Source of the DNA: Mytilus trossulus
Taxonomy: Eukaryota; Mollusca; Bivalvia; Mytilida; Mytilidae
Direction: 5' to 3'
DNA: 64,000 nucleotides
NCBI RefSeq assembly: GCF_036588685.1
Contig: NC_086384.1
Location: forward strand, 50,485,973-50,549,972
A program made the position numbers and the translations under genes. Each line of letters opens with the position of its first letter. The stretch's first letter is position 1. This document shows positions 47,810-59,318 of this stretch, one piece after another. The notes under the pieces were generated by a model. It had not been told where the DNA came from and made no database searches. It saw only the letters and a program-made list of their open reading frames with translations.

Positions 47810-49594
47810 AGAGGCTCCAAAGAGCCTGTGTCGCTCACCTTGGTCTATGAATATTAAACAAAGGAAGCAGATGGATTCATGACAAAATTGTGTTTTGGTG
47901 ATGGTGATGTGTTTGTAAATCTTACTTTACTAGTCTTGCTGCTTACATTTATCTCTATCTATAATGAACTTGGCCCAGTAGTTTCAGTGGAAAATGTTAA
48001 TAAAAATTTACAAATTTTATGAAAATTGTTAAAAATTGACTATAAAGGACAATAACTCCTTAGGGGGTCAATTGACCATTTCGGTCATGTTGACTTATTT
48101 GTAAATCTTACTTTGCTGAACATAATTGCTGTTTACAGTTTATCTCTATCTATAATAAAATTTAAGATAATAACCAAAAACAGCAAAATTTCCTTAAAAT
48201 TACCGATTCAGGGGCAGCAACCCAACAATGGGTTGTCAGATTAATCTGAAAATTATAGGGCAGATAGATCTTGATCTGATTAATAAATTTACCCCATGTT
48301 GGATTTGCTCTAAATGCTTTGGTTTTTGAGTTATAAGTCAAAAACTGCATTTAACCCCTATGTTCTATTTTTAGCTGTGGGGGCCATCTTGAGTTGATAG
48401 TCGGGTCACCGGACACATTTTTAAAACTAGATACCCCAAAGATGATTATTGCCAAGTCTGGATTAATTTGGCCCAGTAGTTTCAGAGGAGAAGATTTTTG
48501 TAAAAGATGACTAAGATTTACGAAAAATGGTTAAAAATTGACTATAAAGGGCAATAACTCCTAAACGGGTCAACTGACCATTTCGGTCATGTTGACTTAT
48601 TTGTAAATCCTACTTTGCTAAACATTATTGCTGTTTACAGTTTATCTCTATCTATAATAATATTCAAGATAATAACCAAAACTGCAAAATTTCCACAAAA
48701 TTACCAATTCAGGGGCAGCAACCCAACAATGGGTTGACCAATTCATCTGAAAATTTCAGGGCAGATAGATCTTGACCTGATAAACATTTTTACCCCCCCC
48801 CCCCATGTCAGATTTCCTCTAAATGCTTTGGTTTTTGAGTTATAAGCCAAAAACTGCATTTTACCCCTATGTTCTATTTTTAGCCGTGGCGGCCATCTTG
48901 GTTGGTTGACCGGGTCACGCCACACATTTTTAAAACTAAATACCCCAATGATGATTGTGGCCAAGTCTGGATTAATTTGGCCCAGTAGTTTCAGAGGAGA
49001 AGATTTTTGTAAAAGATAACTAAGATTTACGAAAAATGGTTAAAAATTGACTATAAAGGGCAATAACTCCTAAACGGGTCAACTGACCATTTCGGTCATG
49101 TTGACTTATTTGTAAATCCTACTTTGCTAAACATTATTACTGTTTACAGTTTATCTCTATCTATAATAATATTCAAGATAATAACCAAAAACTGCAAAAT
49201 TTCCACAAAATTACCAATTCAGGGGCAGCAACCCAACAATGGGTTGACCGATTCATCTGAAAATTTCAGGGCAGATAGATCTTGACCTGATAAACATTTT
49301 TACCCCATGTCAGATTTCCTCTAAATGCTTTGGTTTTTGAGTTATAAGCCAAAAACTGCATTTTACCCCTATGTTCTATTTTTAGCCGTGGCGGCCATCT
49401 TGGTTGATTGACCGGGTCACGCCACACATTTTTTAAACTAGATACCCCAATGATGATTGTGGCCAAGTTTGGTTCAATTTGGCCCAGTAGTTTCAGAGGA
49501 GAAGATTTTTGTAAAAGTTAACGATGACGGACGCCGGACGACGGACGCAAAGTGATGGGAAAAGCTCACTTGGCCCTTCGGGCCAGGTGAGCTA
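47810..49594 (+). mobile_element. Hairpin-ended tandem-unit element, copy B (about 1.79 kb)
   Basis: Starts AGAGGCTCCAAAGAGCCTG then GTCGCTCACCTTGGTC. Ends with GCTCACTTGGCCCTTCGGGC and CCAGGTGAGCT, a strong hairpin. Units of about 500 bp repeat roughly 3.5 times, marked by CAGAGGAGAAGATTTTTGT at about 48484, 48998 and 49496. A C run is at 48794-48805. Inserted in the YIDD element between its GIPIG and YIDD motifs. Short ORFs inside are repeat products. Confidence 0.85.
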
Positions 49595-51090
49595 AAAAGT
49601 TAGCAATGTCCTTTAATTCTACTTTCCGCTATATAGATGATGTTCTTTCATTAAATAATTCCAAATTTGGTGACTATGTTGCACGCATCTATCCCATCGA
49701 ACTAGAGATAAAGGATACAACAGATACAGCTAAGTCAGCCTCGTATCTTGACTAGTCCTATAATATAAGACTCTGGAGGTTCATATCATTTACATTCAAC
49801 GTTTTTTATCGGATATTTTTTTTTTACTATCAATGTTGAACCCCAGAGTCTTATAACAAGTATCCATTTTCTCGTAGTGGATTCCCAACGAATTTTTGTG
49901 GGAACTTTGAACGACAATTTGACAATGTTTACGGAAGTTTTAAGTTTACTTATGTCACTATCCTTACAAGTGAACATCTCAAATAATAAATAAAATGTCT
50001 TACCTTATCATATGTTGGATTTATATCCTTTTTTTAAGCACTTTTCAAACTGTCCCCCCTTATTTCAAATTGTCAAGCGGATCAAGTACGAGAAGTTCCG
50101 CAGGTCTTTCCGAATGTTAATCAGTTGTACATATTTCAGAATATACATTGGAAAACGAATTTTGTTTTGACTTTAAGATGATTATAAATGATGAAATGAT
50201 TAAATTCATTTTAATTTCCTCATCAATAGAAAAGGAAGCTTACCATCAAATCTTTCTTAACCCTTAAGAGGCGACCATTTAGTATTCATAAAAAGGTAAA
50301 GGATGGTTGTATAAATGAATGCTATGTCCCGATAATAACAGGAATTACACGGTGAAAATTTCTACAAAGAGTTATTGAAAGAAAAAAAACCTGTGTAATG
50401 AAAATAATGGTCAAAGCTGGAAATGGTGACTATTATTACATACACGAGTAAGGTAGTTGGCTTTCTCGATTTACTTTCTTTACAGATTTTTTTTCATGTT
50501 GGAGATTTGCCATTACAGCGGTTTTTTTTTTTTCCTCTCGCGGAAGGCCATATGGTATAAACTGCTTACATCAACTTCATTTAAACTCTTGTAAATGTAA
50601 CATTATTTTGTCTCATCGGCTTCAATACCACATCTCCTTGCAATTTTGATTAGGGCTAATTGCATAATGCTTGTAGAGTAAAGCTTTGGTCGGTTTGCTT
50701 GCTTTGTTTGTATAAACTTCTACCTAAGCTTTGTAAAAAAAATTCACATATTAATACAATATATATGTATATCTAGTTATACATTTTTACATAGCTCACC
50801 GGTAATAAGCAGTCTGGGGTCAAATATAAATAAATGAACTGTAAAATGTGATTCTATAAGTATTGTGTAACATGTTAAAAAGTGATTCAAATGATATGAA
50901 TATTACACAAATTACGCAAACCAATAATTTTATAAATTTGAATTTATGCATTACAATATCTTTCATGTTTCTTGTGCTGTTAATCTGGCGGCCACTTTTC
51001 CCTTTCCTTTTCTAATTGATAATTTTAAACGACTTCATGTACTATTTCCAAAAAACTTATTTTCTTCTTTTCATATTCAAACAATAATAA

Positions 51091-51534
51091 TACTTTAAGC
51101 CCTTCAATGAGACATCACACAAAAAAATAAAGGTAAAATTGCGAGATCAACATACATGGATGAAAAGTTTAAATATCAAATGTCCAAAATTGGTGTTGTC
51201 CTATTATATTGGCAATAAGCTGACAGATGCGCTAGGGATGGATTCAGTTTTATTTTATCATGATAATTTTACTTTGTCGCTTAAAGCCACCGGCAAATAT
51301 ATAAGCGATATCATAAACTGCACCAGCTGTTGTATCAGATGTTAAATTGTAAATGCATTGACCGTAGACAACTTCATAGAAGATAAATCAGATACAAAGA
51401 AAGACGAAGGATGCGATTTTCAGCACTGTCGGTGTCCTTCTTGTAAATGTTGTGCAGAGTGTTTAAAAAACTGTACTTGTCGAGAAAGGAGCAAATTTAG
51501 TGTGGACGAGTTTCTAAAAACACCCAGACATTAA
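51091..51534 (+). pseudogene. Cys-rich open frame carried by the Mutator-like element
   Basis: A single frame of 148 codons from 51091 to TAA 51532-51534, interrupted only by TAA at 51343-51345. The first part includes KLVLSYYIGNKLTDALGMDS and ends in a Cys-x2-Cys-Cys cluster. The second has nine cysteines in 23 codons (51412-51480), then a basic stretch and SVDEFLKTP. I recognise no family. A captured host exon is possible, as known for Pack-MULEs; so is chance, given the in-frame stop. Confidence 0.35.
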
Positions 51535-51599
51535 AGTTGCATTCTTTCTTGAACTTTCTTCTCGAACAACTTGCTATTATTCTTTGTAACAACTCAATT

Positions 51600-52400
51600 T
51601 TAGCAATACAAATATTGCCTCGCCAGCTATTATTTATTTCTATTGATACATACAAGAAAACGTTTGGTGAATGAGAATTGGCTCGCTCACCCCCGATGTA
51701 GGAACTTGTATTTTGAAAGATATTTATCTACTCATCCGCCCTCACAACTAGAAATTAATTTCCACTGATGCTTAACAACTTGGACAAGAGAACTTTTGGT
51801 GAATGAGAATTGGCTCGCTCACTGTTGTATGAACTCGTATTTTAAAGGATCATCGCCTCACCCGCTCTCACAACTCGCAATTGATTTACCGGTATGTTCA
51901 TTCTTAACAGCTTCGACAAGATAACTGGCTTGTTCACTCCGTTGTATAAACTCATATTTTGAAGGACATGTATGGCCCGCTATCACAACTTGAAATCAAT
52001 ATCTTGTGATGCTTAAAAACTTACCAAAGAACATTTGGTGAAGGCTCATGCACCTGTTTTATGAAGCTGTACTTGGAAAATCATGTATTGCCACACTCGC
52101 TCTCACATTGGCGCACTCTCATGGATCATTGCAACTTCATACCGTTAGCAGCTAGCAGATTTCATGAACATTTGAACTCGTATTTCAAAAGAAAACCATC
52201 GCATCGCCCGTTCTTTTGACTAGAGAACATTTATTTTGTGAATTTGGCTCGCACGCCTCCGTTAAATGCCGAACTGATATTTTGAAAGACATTTATAACC
52301 TCGCCCACTCTCACAACTCGCCCATGATTTCTGTTGGTGCTCAATTAACAACTTGGAGTAGAGAACCTTTTGTGAAAGACGGTTTGCCCCCCTCCCGCCC
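51600..52400 (+). repeat. Degenerate tandem repeat, period about 130 bp, inside the Mutator-like element
   Basis: GGTGAATGAGAATTGGCTCG occurs at about 51667 and again 132 bp later. GCTCTCACAACT-type text follows each unit, and weaker units continue to about 52400 (TGGCTCGCACGCC, CCCACTCTCACAACTCG). Confidence 0.75.
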
Positions 52401-52599
52401 CCGTTATGTGATTGAACTCGCGAATTTGCATTTGAAAGTCAAAATTGGACAGTTATTGGGTACGAACTGAATCGCTTAATAAATAAGTTATATCAGTCTT
52501 ATAATTAATGTTTAAACATATTTTTTACTAATCTGTTGATACATTATAACTGTATTTTGGACATTGTTCTTTTCAACTGTAAACAATATACTTATACCG

Positions 52600-52607
<8 letters not shown>

Positions 52608-52632
<25 letters not shown>
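52608..52632 (+). repeat. Poly-G run of 25
   Basis: Uninterrupted G tract in the right part of the Mutator-like element; length is likely to vary and to be error-prone in sequencing. Confidence 0.9.
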
Positions 52633-54005
52633 TAAAAATAGAACCCATATTTTTTTATTCTTTTTGTTTTTTGCCGATAGTTCTCTATTCTGTTAACCCC
52701 ATTCGTAATCTCTCAGCACTTTTTATGGTTATCTCAATAATTGCATGACACCATTACAATTGGTCGTGTTTTCGCACGTTGTTCTTTACTGGTTCTAAAT
52801 ATTATCGTCAAATTCGTTTCGTTCACGAAATCCTTAAAATAAAGAATCGGCGCATATATTTGAAATAAAATGGCGTGGAAAAAATTGTTTGTCAACTCAG
52901 GATAAAAGTGATGGATTAGGAACATTATTTTTAACAATTAATACGGTAAGAAGTTACTTTCATTCCTATTTAGGTTGTTCCTAATAATTTTATTTGTTTT
53001 GGCAGTGGATTATTAATTTAAATTTTTGCTACGAGAAAAAATGACAAATTTTATAAGACTCTGGGGTTCAACATTGATAGTAAAAAAAAAATATCCGATA
53101 AAAAACGTTGAATGTAAATGATATGAACCTCCAGAGTCTTATATTATAGGACTAGTATCTTGACTTACATCTAGAAATTGACGATGAGGGTCGGTTGAAA
53201 ACAAAACTTTACGACAAAAGAGATGATTTCAGCTTTCCAATTGTAAACTTTCCATTTCTAAGTAGCAACATTCCAGCAGCACCTGCATACTTGGTATATA
53301 ACTCCCAAATTGATACGATATTCCCGTGCTTGCATTTCCTATCAATCATGATTTCATGTCTTGCTAACTAAGGGTTGCTGCTCATGAGGAAGATATTAAA
53401 CCAAGAGTTCCAAATGGTGAAGTCAGTGAAATCCTCCCTTCGTAAATTTTACGGACGCATCACGAGTTGGTTGACCATTATGGAATAATCATTTCTCAGA
53501 TTCATATGTCCTTTATGTCGTAACTACACTATCCTACCCTTTTCACGAATGTAACCCTTAATGAAGTAGACTATTTACCGGATTTTAAATAACACGAGTA
53601 ACACGACGGGTGTCACGTTTGAAGCAGGATCGGACAACGCCATGGCTAAAAATGAAAAAGACAAACAGACAAACAATAGTACACATGACACAAGTGACGC
53701 TAAAAAAAAAGCTGAAATTCCAAACTGATATCATCATATTGTTGTTACGAGATAAAACCTAACATGATTTAATTAAATTATGCAAATGAAACTTCATAAG
53801 GTTTGCGTTTCAATCAGTTTTGTTACAGACTGAGACTCCGAAATATGGAAATTTGGGACTATTTTAAATTCTGTCATCTATTTTACATACCTATAGGCAT
53901 ACGAACGAAATACTGGTAACAGTTGCTAGATAAGTCCATCAATTGTGGTTCTTCGGGTTATAGATAACCCGGTCATGCAACCCCCATTTGAACACACAGC
54001 TCAAC

Positions 54006-54091
54006 ACACAGGCACTTGTCTCAGAAAAAAAAATCCTATATACCTTAGTATAACACGTTATATTCAGGTTTTCTGAGACAAGTGCCTGTGT
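54006..54091. repeat. Perfect 23-bp inverted repeat with 40-bp loop
   Basis: Arms 54006-54028 (ACACAGGCACTTGTCTCAGA start) and 54069-54091. A second small palindrome, CGGGTTATAGATAACCCGG, sits at 53954-53972. No promoter or gene nearby explains them. 54092-54572 shows nothing else. Confidence 0.85.
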
Positions 54092-54572
54092 TTGAACAGG
54101 TGAAAAAAGACACTGATGTAAAAAAAAAAAAACCACACACACACTTTTTCACAACCATACAATCACTGGGGGAAAATGGGAGGTATCCCCTGCCTTCTAT
54201 CACACAAAAAACCCAAACGCACGAGTATTCCTAGTAAATGATTACACTTTATTTGTGGTGCTCCTAAAGTACATGTATGTGGGATATAACTGTAAACATC
54301 ATATTCTCCGTTTCTCTCCCTTCACATAATTCATCTAAACCTGAGCATGTGAAACACAATTATAATGGGACGTTTTTTGTTCTATTTCTCATATGTTGGC
54401 ACTCGTTACAGGTAACTCTAGCATAAACATATAGAAATAAATATAAATAGTGTTAAAAAAATATAGCAACACATGTCGCATAGCATCAGATATGAAATAT
54501 ATACGAAATCATGACAACTCGGCCAGTTAGCACTGGCAATGACAATAATAAATAAGCTTTATTTAGAGTCGG

Positions 54573-57500
54573 CAGAGACATATATACACAGAGATTGGCA
54601 ACTCCGTGAAATCCCGTTAAAGATCGCGGCCCAGAATGAGATTCTCGTCGATAAAATTTAGAACATGCAATCAAGTCGGGGGATGAATAACCTCGATAGA
54701 TAATCAAGAAAAGCAATGGGAAAATTATATCAGATCATATTATAATTTCTTTTCTGATAAAAAATACTTGAATGTTATATTAATCTTTACGCCTTTATTG
54801 AGAAAAATATTGTTATATGATATGCATTTCATAATTAAAATTTCAAATCTGGTAATGCTCAATTGTTATTACAAGAAAATTTTCGGTACGGCATATATCT
54901 TTGCAATAGTTTGTTTAATTACACAGTGAAATTGTGTGTGTCCGATTTTCCGGTAATTAGGTCCTTCATAGAGTTGTGATTGTTGATTCACAGGTGTGCG
55001 ATTACGCAATTTATTGCCCTCCGATCACCTGAATATTACCGGAGGTGAATTCTAAATGGATTATTACTTGGCAATTGTTTTTTTAAAGATTAACAAATTC
55101 TGACGTACTATTTTAACCATGACCAGAACTTTATTTTAACAGAAGCACTCGGCAATACTATAGTGTATATTCAATCAGGAAAACAAAAAGAGTCTTTTAA
55201 CATGTCAAAAAAAGAAATGAGGCAACTTTGTCATATCAGAGACATTATATGTCTCTGGTCATATATATAAAAATATGTAGCCAGTAGAATTTTGTGGCCG
55301 AATTTTGTCGTGAGAAACTGAATTTTTATCTGTTTTAATTTAATTATAATGTTTAATTGTCGATTGACCTAAAATAAAATTATTTATGGAACATTTGCGT
55401 AAATTTCCTCAATGAACGTACATTATAGTGTTGTCGAAATCACTATTTTTTGCTGCCATGAAATATTGAATATGAATCCGTCATTATTTGTATTTGTCAC
55501 AGACTTTGATTAAAAACAATATGTTTCATAAGTACAGTAAAATGCTCTGCTCAACTCTAGGAACAGTATATATATCTAACGTTAATATATATGTTCCAAC
55601 TTCCTGCTCAACTGTAGAATTTTAATGTTTTGTTTCATAAACCACTGGAGTATTTCAACATTCTTATCTTTACTCTTTCCAGAGACATATATACACAGTG
55701 AATTTTGAGTTTGAAATTAGAATGATTTAAAATTGTGCACAAGTTTTATCTGATCTTTTGTGGGTTTATGTTGTTCAAGGTAATTTTCTGTGCAGTTATT
55801 TTCATTTCATTTGTTATTTTTTTCCCTCTGTGAAGTGTGTTACACGACCTTGTAATTTTTGATTTGCCCCTTGACATCTGCTGCTTCTGTTTAAACCTTA
55901 ACCACAAATATCTCATCTGTTTTAAATAAAAGTCTCATTCCCGGAATTTGTTATACAGGAATTCATTTTAATATCAGATTTTTATAAGCATATCAACTGC
56001 TTGGTCTCTTCCCACAACTTGTGTCAGTTAGGACGGAATGCATCAATAGGTACATACATGTACCAGGTCATGGATATAATATAAGTACACGTTATGTGCT
56101 TTTGACCTTCACAAGAATTTTTAAACATTCATAAATGTGCAAAGAATATTGTTGTCTCATTGACACATATACCTCACATTTCTGTTTAGTCATGGCATCT
56201 ATGCCTTTTCAACTTATTGCAGAAAATATTAGCATAAACATTTTTTCAAAACAGGAGAGGTGAAATAGTGATCACAGAATGAGGACATGTAAAACTGAAA
56301 CAACACAGCACAACAGATAAATATAAATAAGCACCATTGACATTTTTTTAAAGGACTGAAACAAACATAGATGGTGACCAATGTAAGCGACTAGTGTACA
56401 GACGTAGAGTGAACATTTCTTGTACTTTCCTACACATTTTGTCATTTTATGTAAACAATTACATATGTTACTTTCCATGAAGAGGAAGGAATTTGTGAAT
56501 AGAGTGGCCTTCTAATGATAGTCATACATGTAAATCCTTGTCTCATTAGCAATCATACTACATCATATTGTTATACATCTACATGTATGGTTTCTAGTAA
56601 AAACTATGTAAATTTTGTTAACATAAATAAGACTAATGAAGTTGAAGACAAGATATTTATTTGCTTTTTTATCCATTTTACAGTCAGGATAAGCACATGT
56701 ACTTTTCTCTCTTACATAACCATTGTTAGTTTTAAGTATCACATTGATAGTAGTAATCAGTTCACAACATGACTGTGCCGTCACTTTTGGAAAAAGTCAT
56801 CACTAGTTGTTCCTGTTTGCCAGGAAGTCTTATTTTCAATCAGAAAGACTTTGGAGTCCTACATTCAGCCCATGTATAATATTATATCTCTTGTTTGCTG
56901 CACTGACAGGTAAATTTGATCAACATCTTTGTCCTTTTATAGCAAGCAGGACCCTGTTAAAAAAGAGAAAGCTGTCAGATACTGAATGTAAATATATATA
57001 AAATTGTAAATGTCATCAAAGTGGTGGAAATAATGAAAAAAAAAACAACCTCTATACACAAATCCAGTTTGTCATGATAGGAAAGTAATGCATGTGCTGG
57101 GTACAATAATTCTCTGAAGATGGCCGTCAGCTATAATACTGATTTTTAATTGTAAATTGCATCAAAGTGGGTGAAAATATGATAAAAACAACCTCTTTAT
57201 GCAAATTCAGTATGTCATAGGAGAAAAAAATAATGAGATAGGAACAATTATTCTCTGAAGATGGAAAAGTTTTAAACTGTAGCCATGGACAGGGGTCTGT
57301 CTTGATTTTAAAGAAAATTAACATGGCTGTCAGCTATAATACTGATTTTTAATTGTAAATTACATCAAAGTGGGTGAAAATATGATAAAACGACCTCCAT
57401 ATGCAAATTCAGTATGTCATAGGAAAAAAAATAATGAGCTAAGAACAATTATTCTCTGAAGATGGAAAAGTTTTAAACTGTAGCCATGGACAGGGGTCTG

Positions 57501-58219
57501 TCTTGATATTAAAGAAAATTAACATGGCAGTCAGCTATAATACTGATTTTTAATTGTAAATTACATCAAAGTGGGTGAAAATATGATAAAAACAACCTCC
57601 ATATGCAAATTCAGTATGTCATAGGAAAAAAAATAATGTGCTGGGAACAATTATTCTCTGAAGATGGAAAAGTTTTAAACTGTAGTCATGGACAGGGGTC
57701 TGTCTTGATATTAAAGAAAATAAACATGGCCGTCAGCTATAATACTGATTTTAATTGTAAATTGCATCAAAGTGGGTGAAAATATGATAAAAACAACCTC
57801 TACATGCAAATTCAATATGTCTGGGGAAAGTAATTCATCACACAATTTGTTTTATTCCTTTTCAAATGAAAATGTTTTGATAAAAATTACGACCGTGCTA
57901 AAAAATTTCATAACGTGCATCTCGGCCCAGTTTTTACCATTATTAAATACTGGAATAAAACGTTAATCGTCTCAATATTTTAAATAATAACTACTACAAC
58001 CTGAATAAAACAAGGTAATTCATAGTAGAAATTGAAATATATACTTACATTATGCTGTTTTGAAATGCTTGATGTGTAATAAAATTCGAAGCGTGGTGAT
58101 GTACTTGTCGTGTTAGAATCAATATGGCGATCTCGTTAAAGTCTCGTGAGATGCGTGTCGTGGATTAGATTTCGTTGACCACTGTTACAGTTGCCAATCT
58201 CTGTGTATATATGTCTCTG
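54573..58219. mobile_element. hAT-like non-autonomous element, 3.65 kb
   Basis: Inverted ends of 31 bp begin CAGAGACATATATACACAGA (54573) and are mirrored to CTCTG at 58219. GAGTCGG is duplicated at 54566-54572 and 58220-58226. CAGAG...CTCTG ends suit the hAT superfamily, whose usual duplication is 8 bp; here 7 bp match. There is no transposase frame. Terminal motifs also occur inside at 55237-55257 (both ends fused into a palindrome) and at 55680. A tandem array fills 57000-57830. Other short ORFs (56272-57001) have no recognisable domain. Confidence 0.75.
57000..57830 (+). repeat. About 201-bp tandem repeat, four to five copies, inside the hAT-like element
   Basis: CAGCTATAATACTGATTTTT recurs at about 57128, 57331, 57532 and 57733. 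Each unit contains GCATCAAAGTGGGTGAAAAT, ATTATTCTCTGAAGATGG and GCCATGGACAGGGGTCTGTC. The middle copies are nearly identical; the first is degenerate. Confidence 0.9.
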
Positions 58220-58270
58220 GAGTCGGCAAGGTATACAAACATACACAAACATAAGCTCTAATGATCATTT

Positions 58271-59077
58271 AAGGTTCATCATAACAAATGAACAAATATG
58301 GCCGTATTGTCACCTCAAAAAACTAATCCCAGTCTGTGTACAGACTTACCTGTGCTGTTTGGAAGGTGCATAATAATCAAACAGCTAAATTACTTTGATA
58401 CTGTCAACTCAGTGACTCAGATAAACTCTTTAGCTCACCTATAGTTGTGAAGATGGGTGGGTCTTTTCACCACAGACCCCACTGCACACCACCGAACACC
58501 TCAAAAACCACTAACCACTAAGAAAAACTTTGATATTATACAATAAAACGATAAAATTAATTAAATTACATATAATTTAATCAATTGTTCGATTTTTATG
58601 AGCATTATTGTATCGAAGAGTTCGAAAACGAAAAAATGGAAAAAGTATATTTCATTATTTGTTCATGAGGGTCAGCAGAGTTCAAAAAGTGGGGTGTTAT
58701 AAGACTGCTTTCTGTAGATATTTGGATCTTTAATCTTCTGATTTGTTGAATTAATAACTTGAATATTATATATAATTCACATTGATAACGATAAAAGACA
58801 AATAATGAACCTTTGGGGTGTTCGGTGGTGACAAAACCTACCGTTGTGAAGATACCTCTTGTCTATGTTAATTAAGGACAATGAAAACAATACAAACCGT
58901 TTTTTTTTTACCCGAGGGAGCATCTCATAGTTGTTCCACAAAAATGCCTTCAATTTTATTATATCTATTGGATGCCAGACATTAAAACTTTTCCAACTTC
59001 ACATGTAAGTCTGTACTCAAGAGTTATTTTTGGCACATAAATACAGCCATATTTGTCCGTTTGTTATGATGAACCTA
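58271..59077. mobile_element. Foldback element of about 0.8 kb
   Basis: Arms 58271-58370 (GGTTCATCATAACAAATGAA start) and 58985-59077 are diverged complements. An inner inverted pair, CACCACCGAACACCTC at 58486 and GGGGTGTTCGGTGGTG at 58815, lies within. No coding capacity. 59078-59318 contains ACCAACTCGCCCAAC-like text resembling the complement of the window's right end. Confidence 0.65.
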
Positions 59078-59318
59078 AACCGACAATATCCAATCGCACC
59101 ACTTTTTCACCAACTTGATTTCCCATTCTTGTTTACCAACTCGCCCAACTAATGTAAAAGTGCAAAAATCCCATTGAAAATTGGTCTAACAACTCTCCCC
59201 ACTATTAGGCAGCAACCATTTGATGTTTTAGTACAAAAAAGTGTTTTCAGTTTTTGAAGAAAAAAAAATTTTGACTCTGGAAAATGATGTTTGCTTTGAC
59301 ACCCATAGCTTTTTTTTT

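Larger units (their letters stand above)
49753..53154. mobile_element. Mutator-like (MULE-type) element, non-autonomous, 3.40 kb
   Basis: About 101-bp inverted ends are at 49753-49856 and 53052-53154, starting TAGTCCTATAATATAAGACT. GTATCTTGAC (10 bp) is duplicated at 49743-49752 and 53155-53164. Long inverted ends with a 9-11 bp duplication are typical of Mutator-like elements (established knowledge). Removing it restores the surrounding reverse-transcriptase frame at Ser-Tyr-Leu-Asp. No transposase was found inside. It carries the Cys-rich frame at 51091-51534, a 132-bp-period repeat at 51600-52400 and a G25 run at 52608-52632. Confidence 0.88.
46410..53705 (+). mobile_element. Decayed YIDD reverse-transcriptase element (probably Penelope-like), split by two insertions
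   Basis: Coding fragments appear in order in shifting frames: 46889-47074 (DLNIDDFKSKLPDCNSASSQ), 47096-47545 (DYARQWTKREKEDVDTLSAW), 47556-47770 (MLDFLIENIFVTFGGRVFQQ and then GIPIGTYCAP at 47707), 49606-49752 (FRYIDDVLSLNN, catalytic Tyr-Ile-Asp-Asp at 49630-49641), and 53155-53530 (TKLYDKRDDFSFPIVNFPF). Between these sit a hairpin-ended element (47810-49594) and a Mutator-like element (49753-53154). 46410-46640 and 53560-53705 are rearranged pieces of the same family in mixed orientation. The family is known to me from invertebrate genomes as a reverse transcriptase of Penelope type, but the class is not proven from sequence alone. Many stops and shifts: dead copy. Confidence 0.75.
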
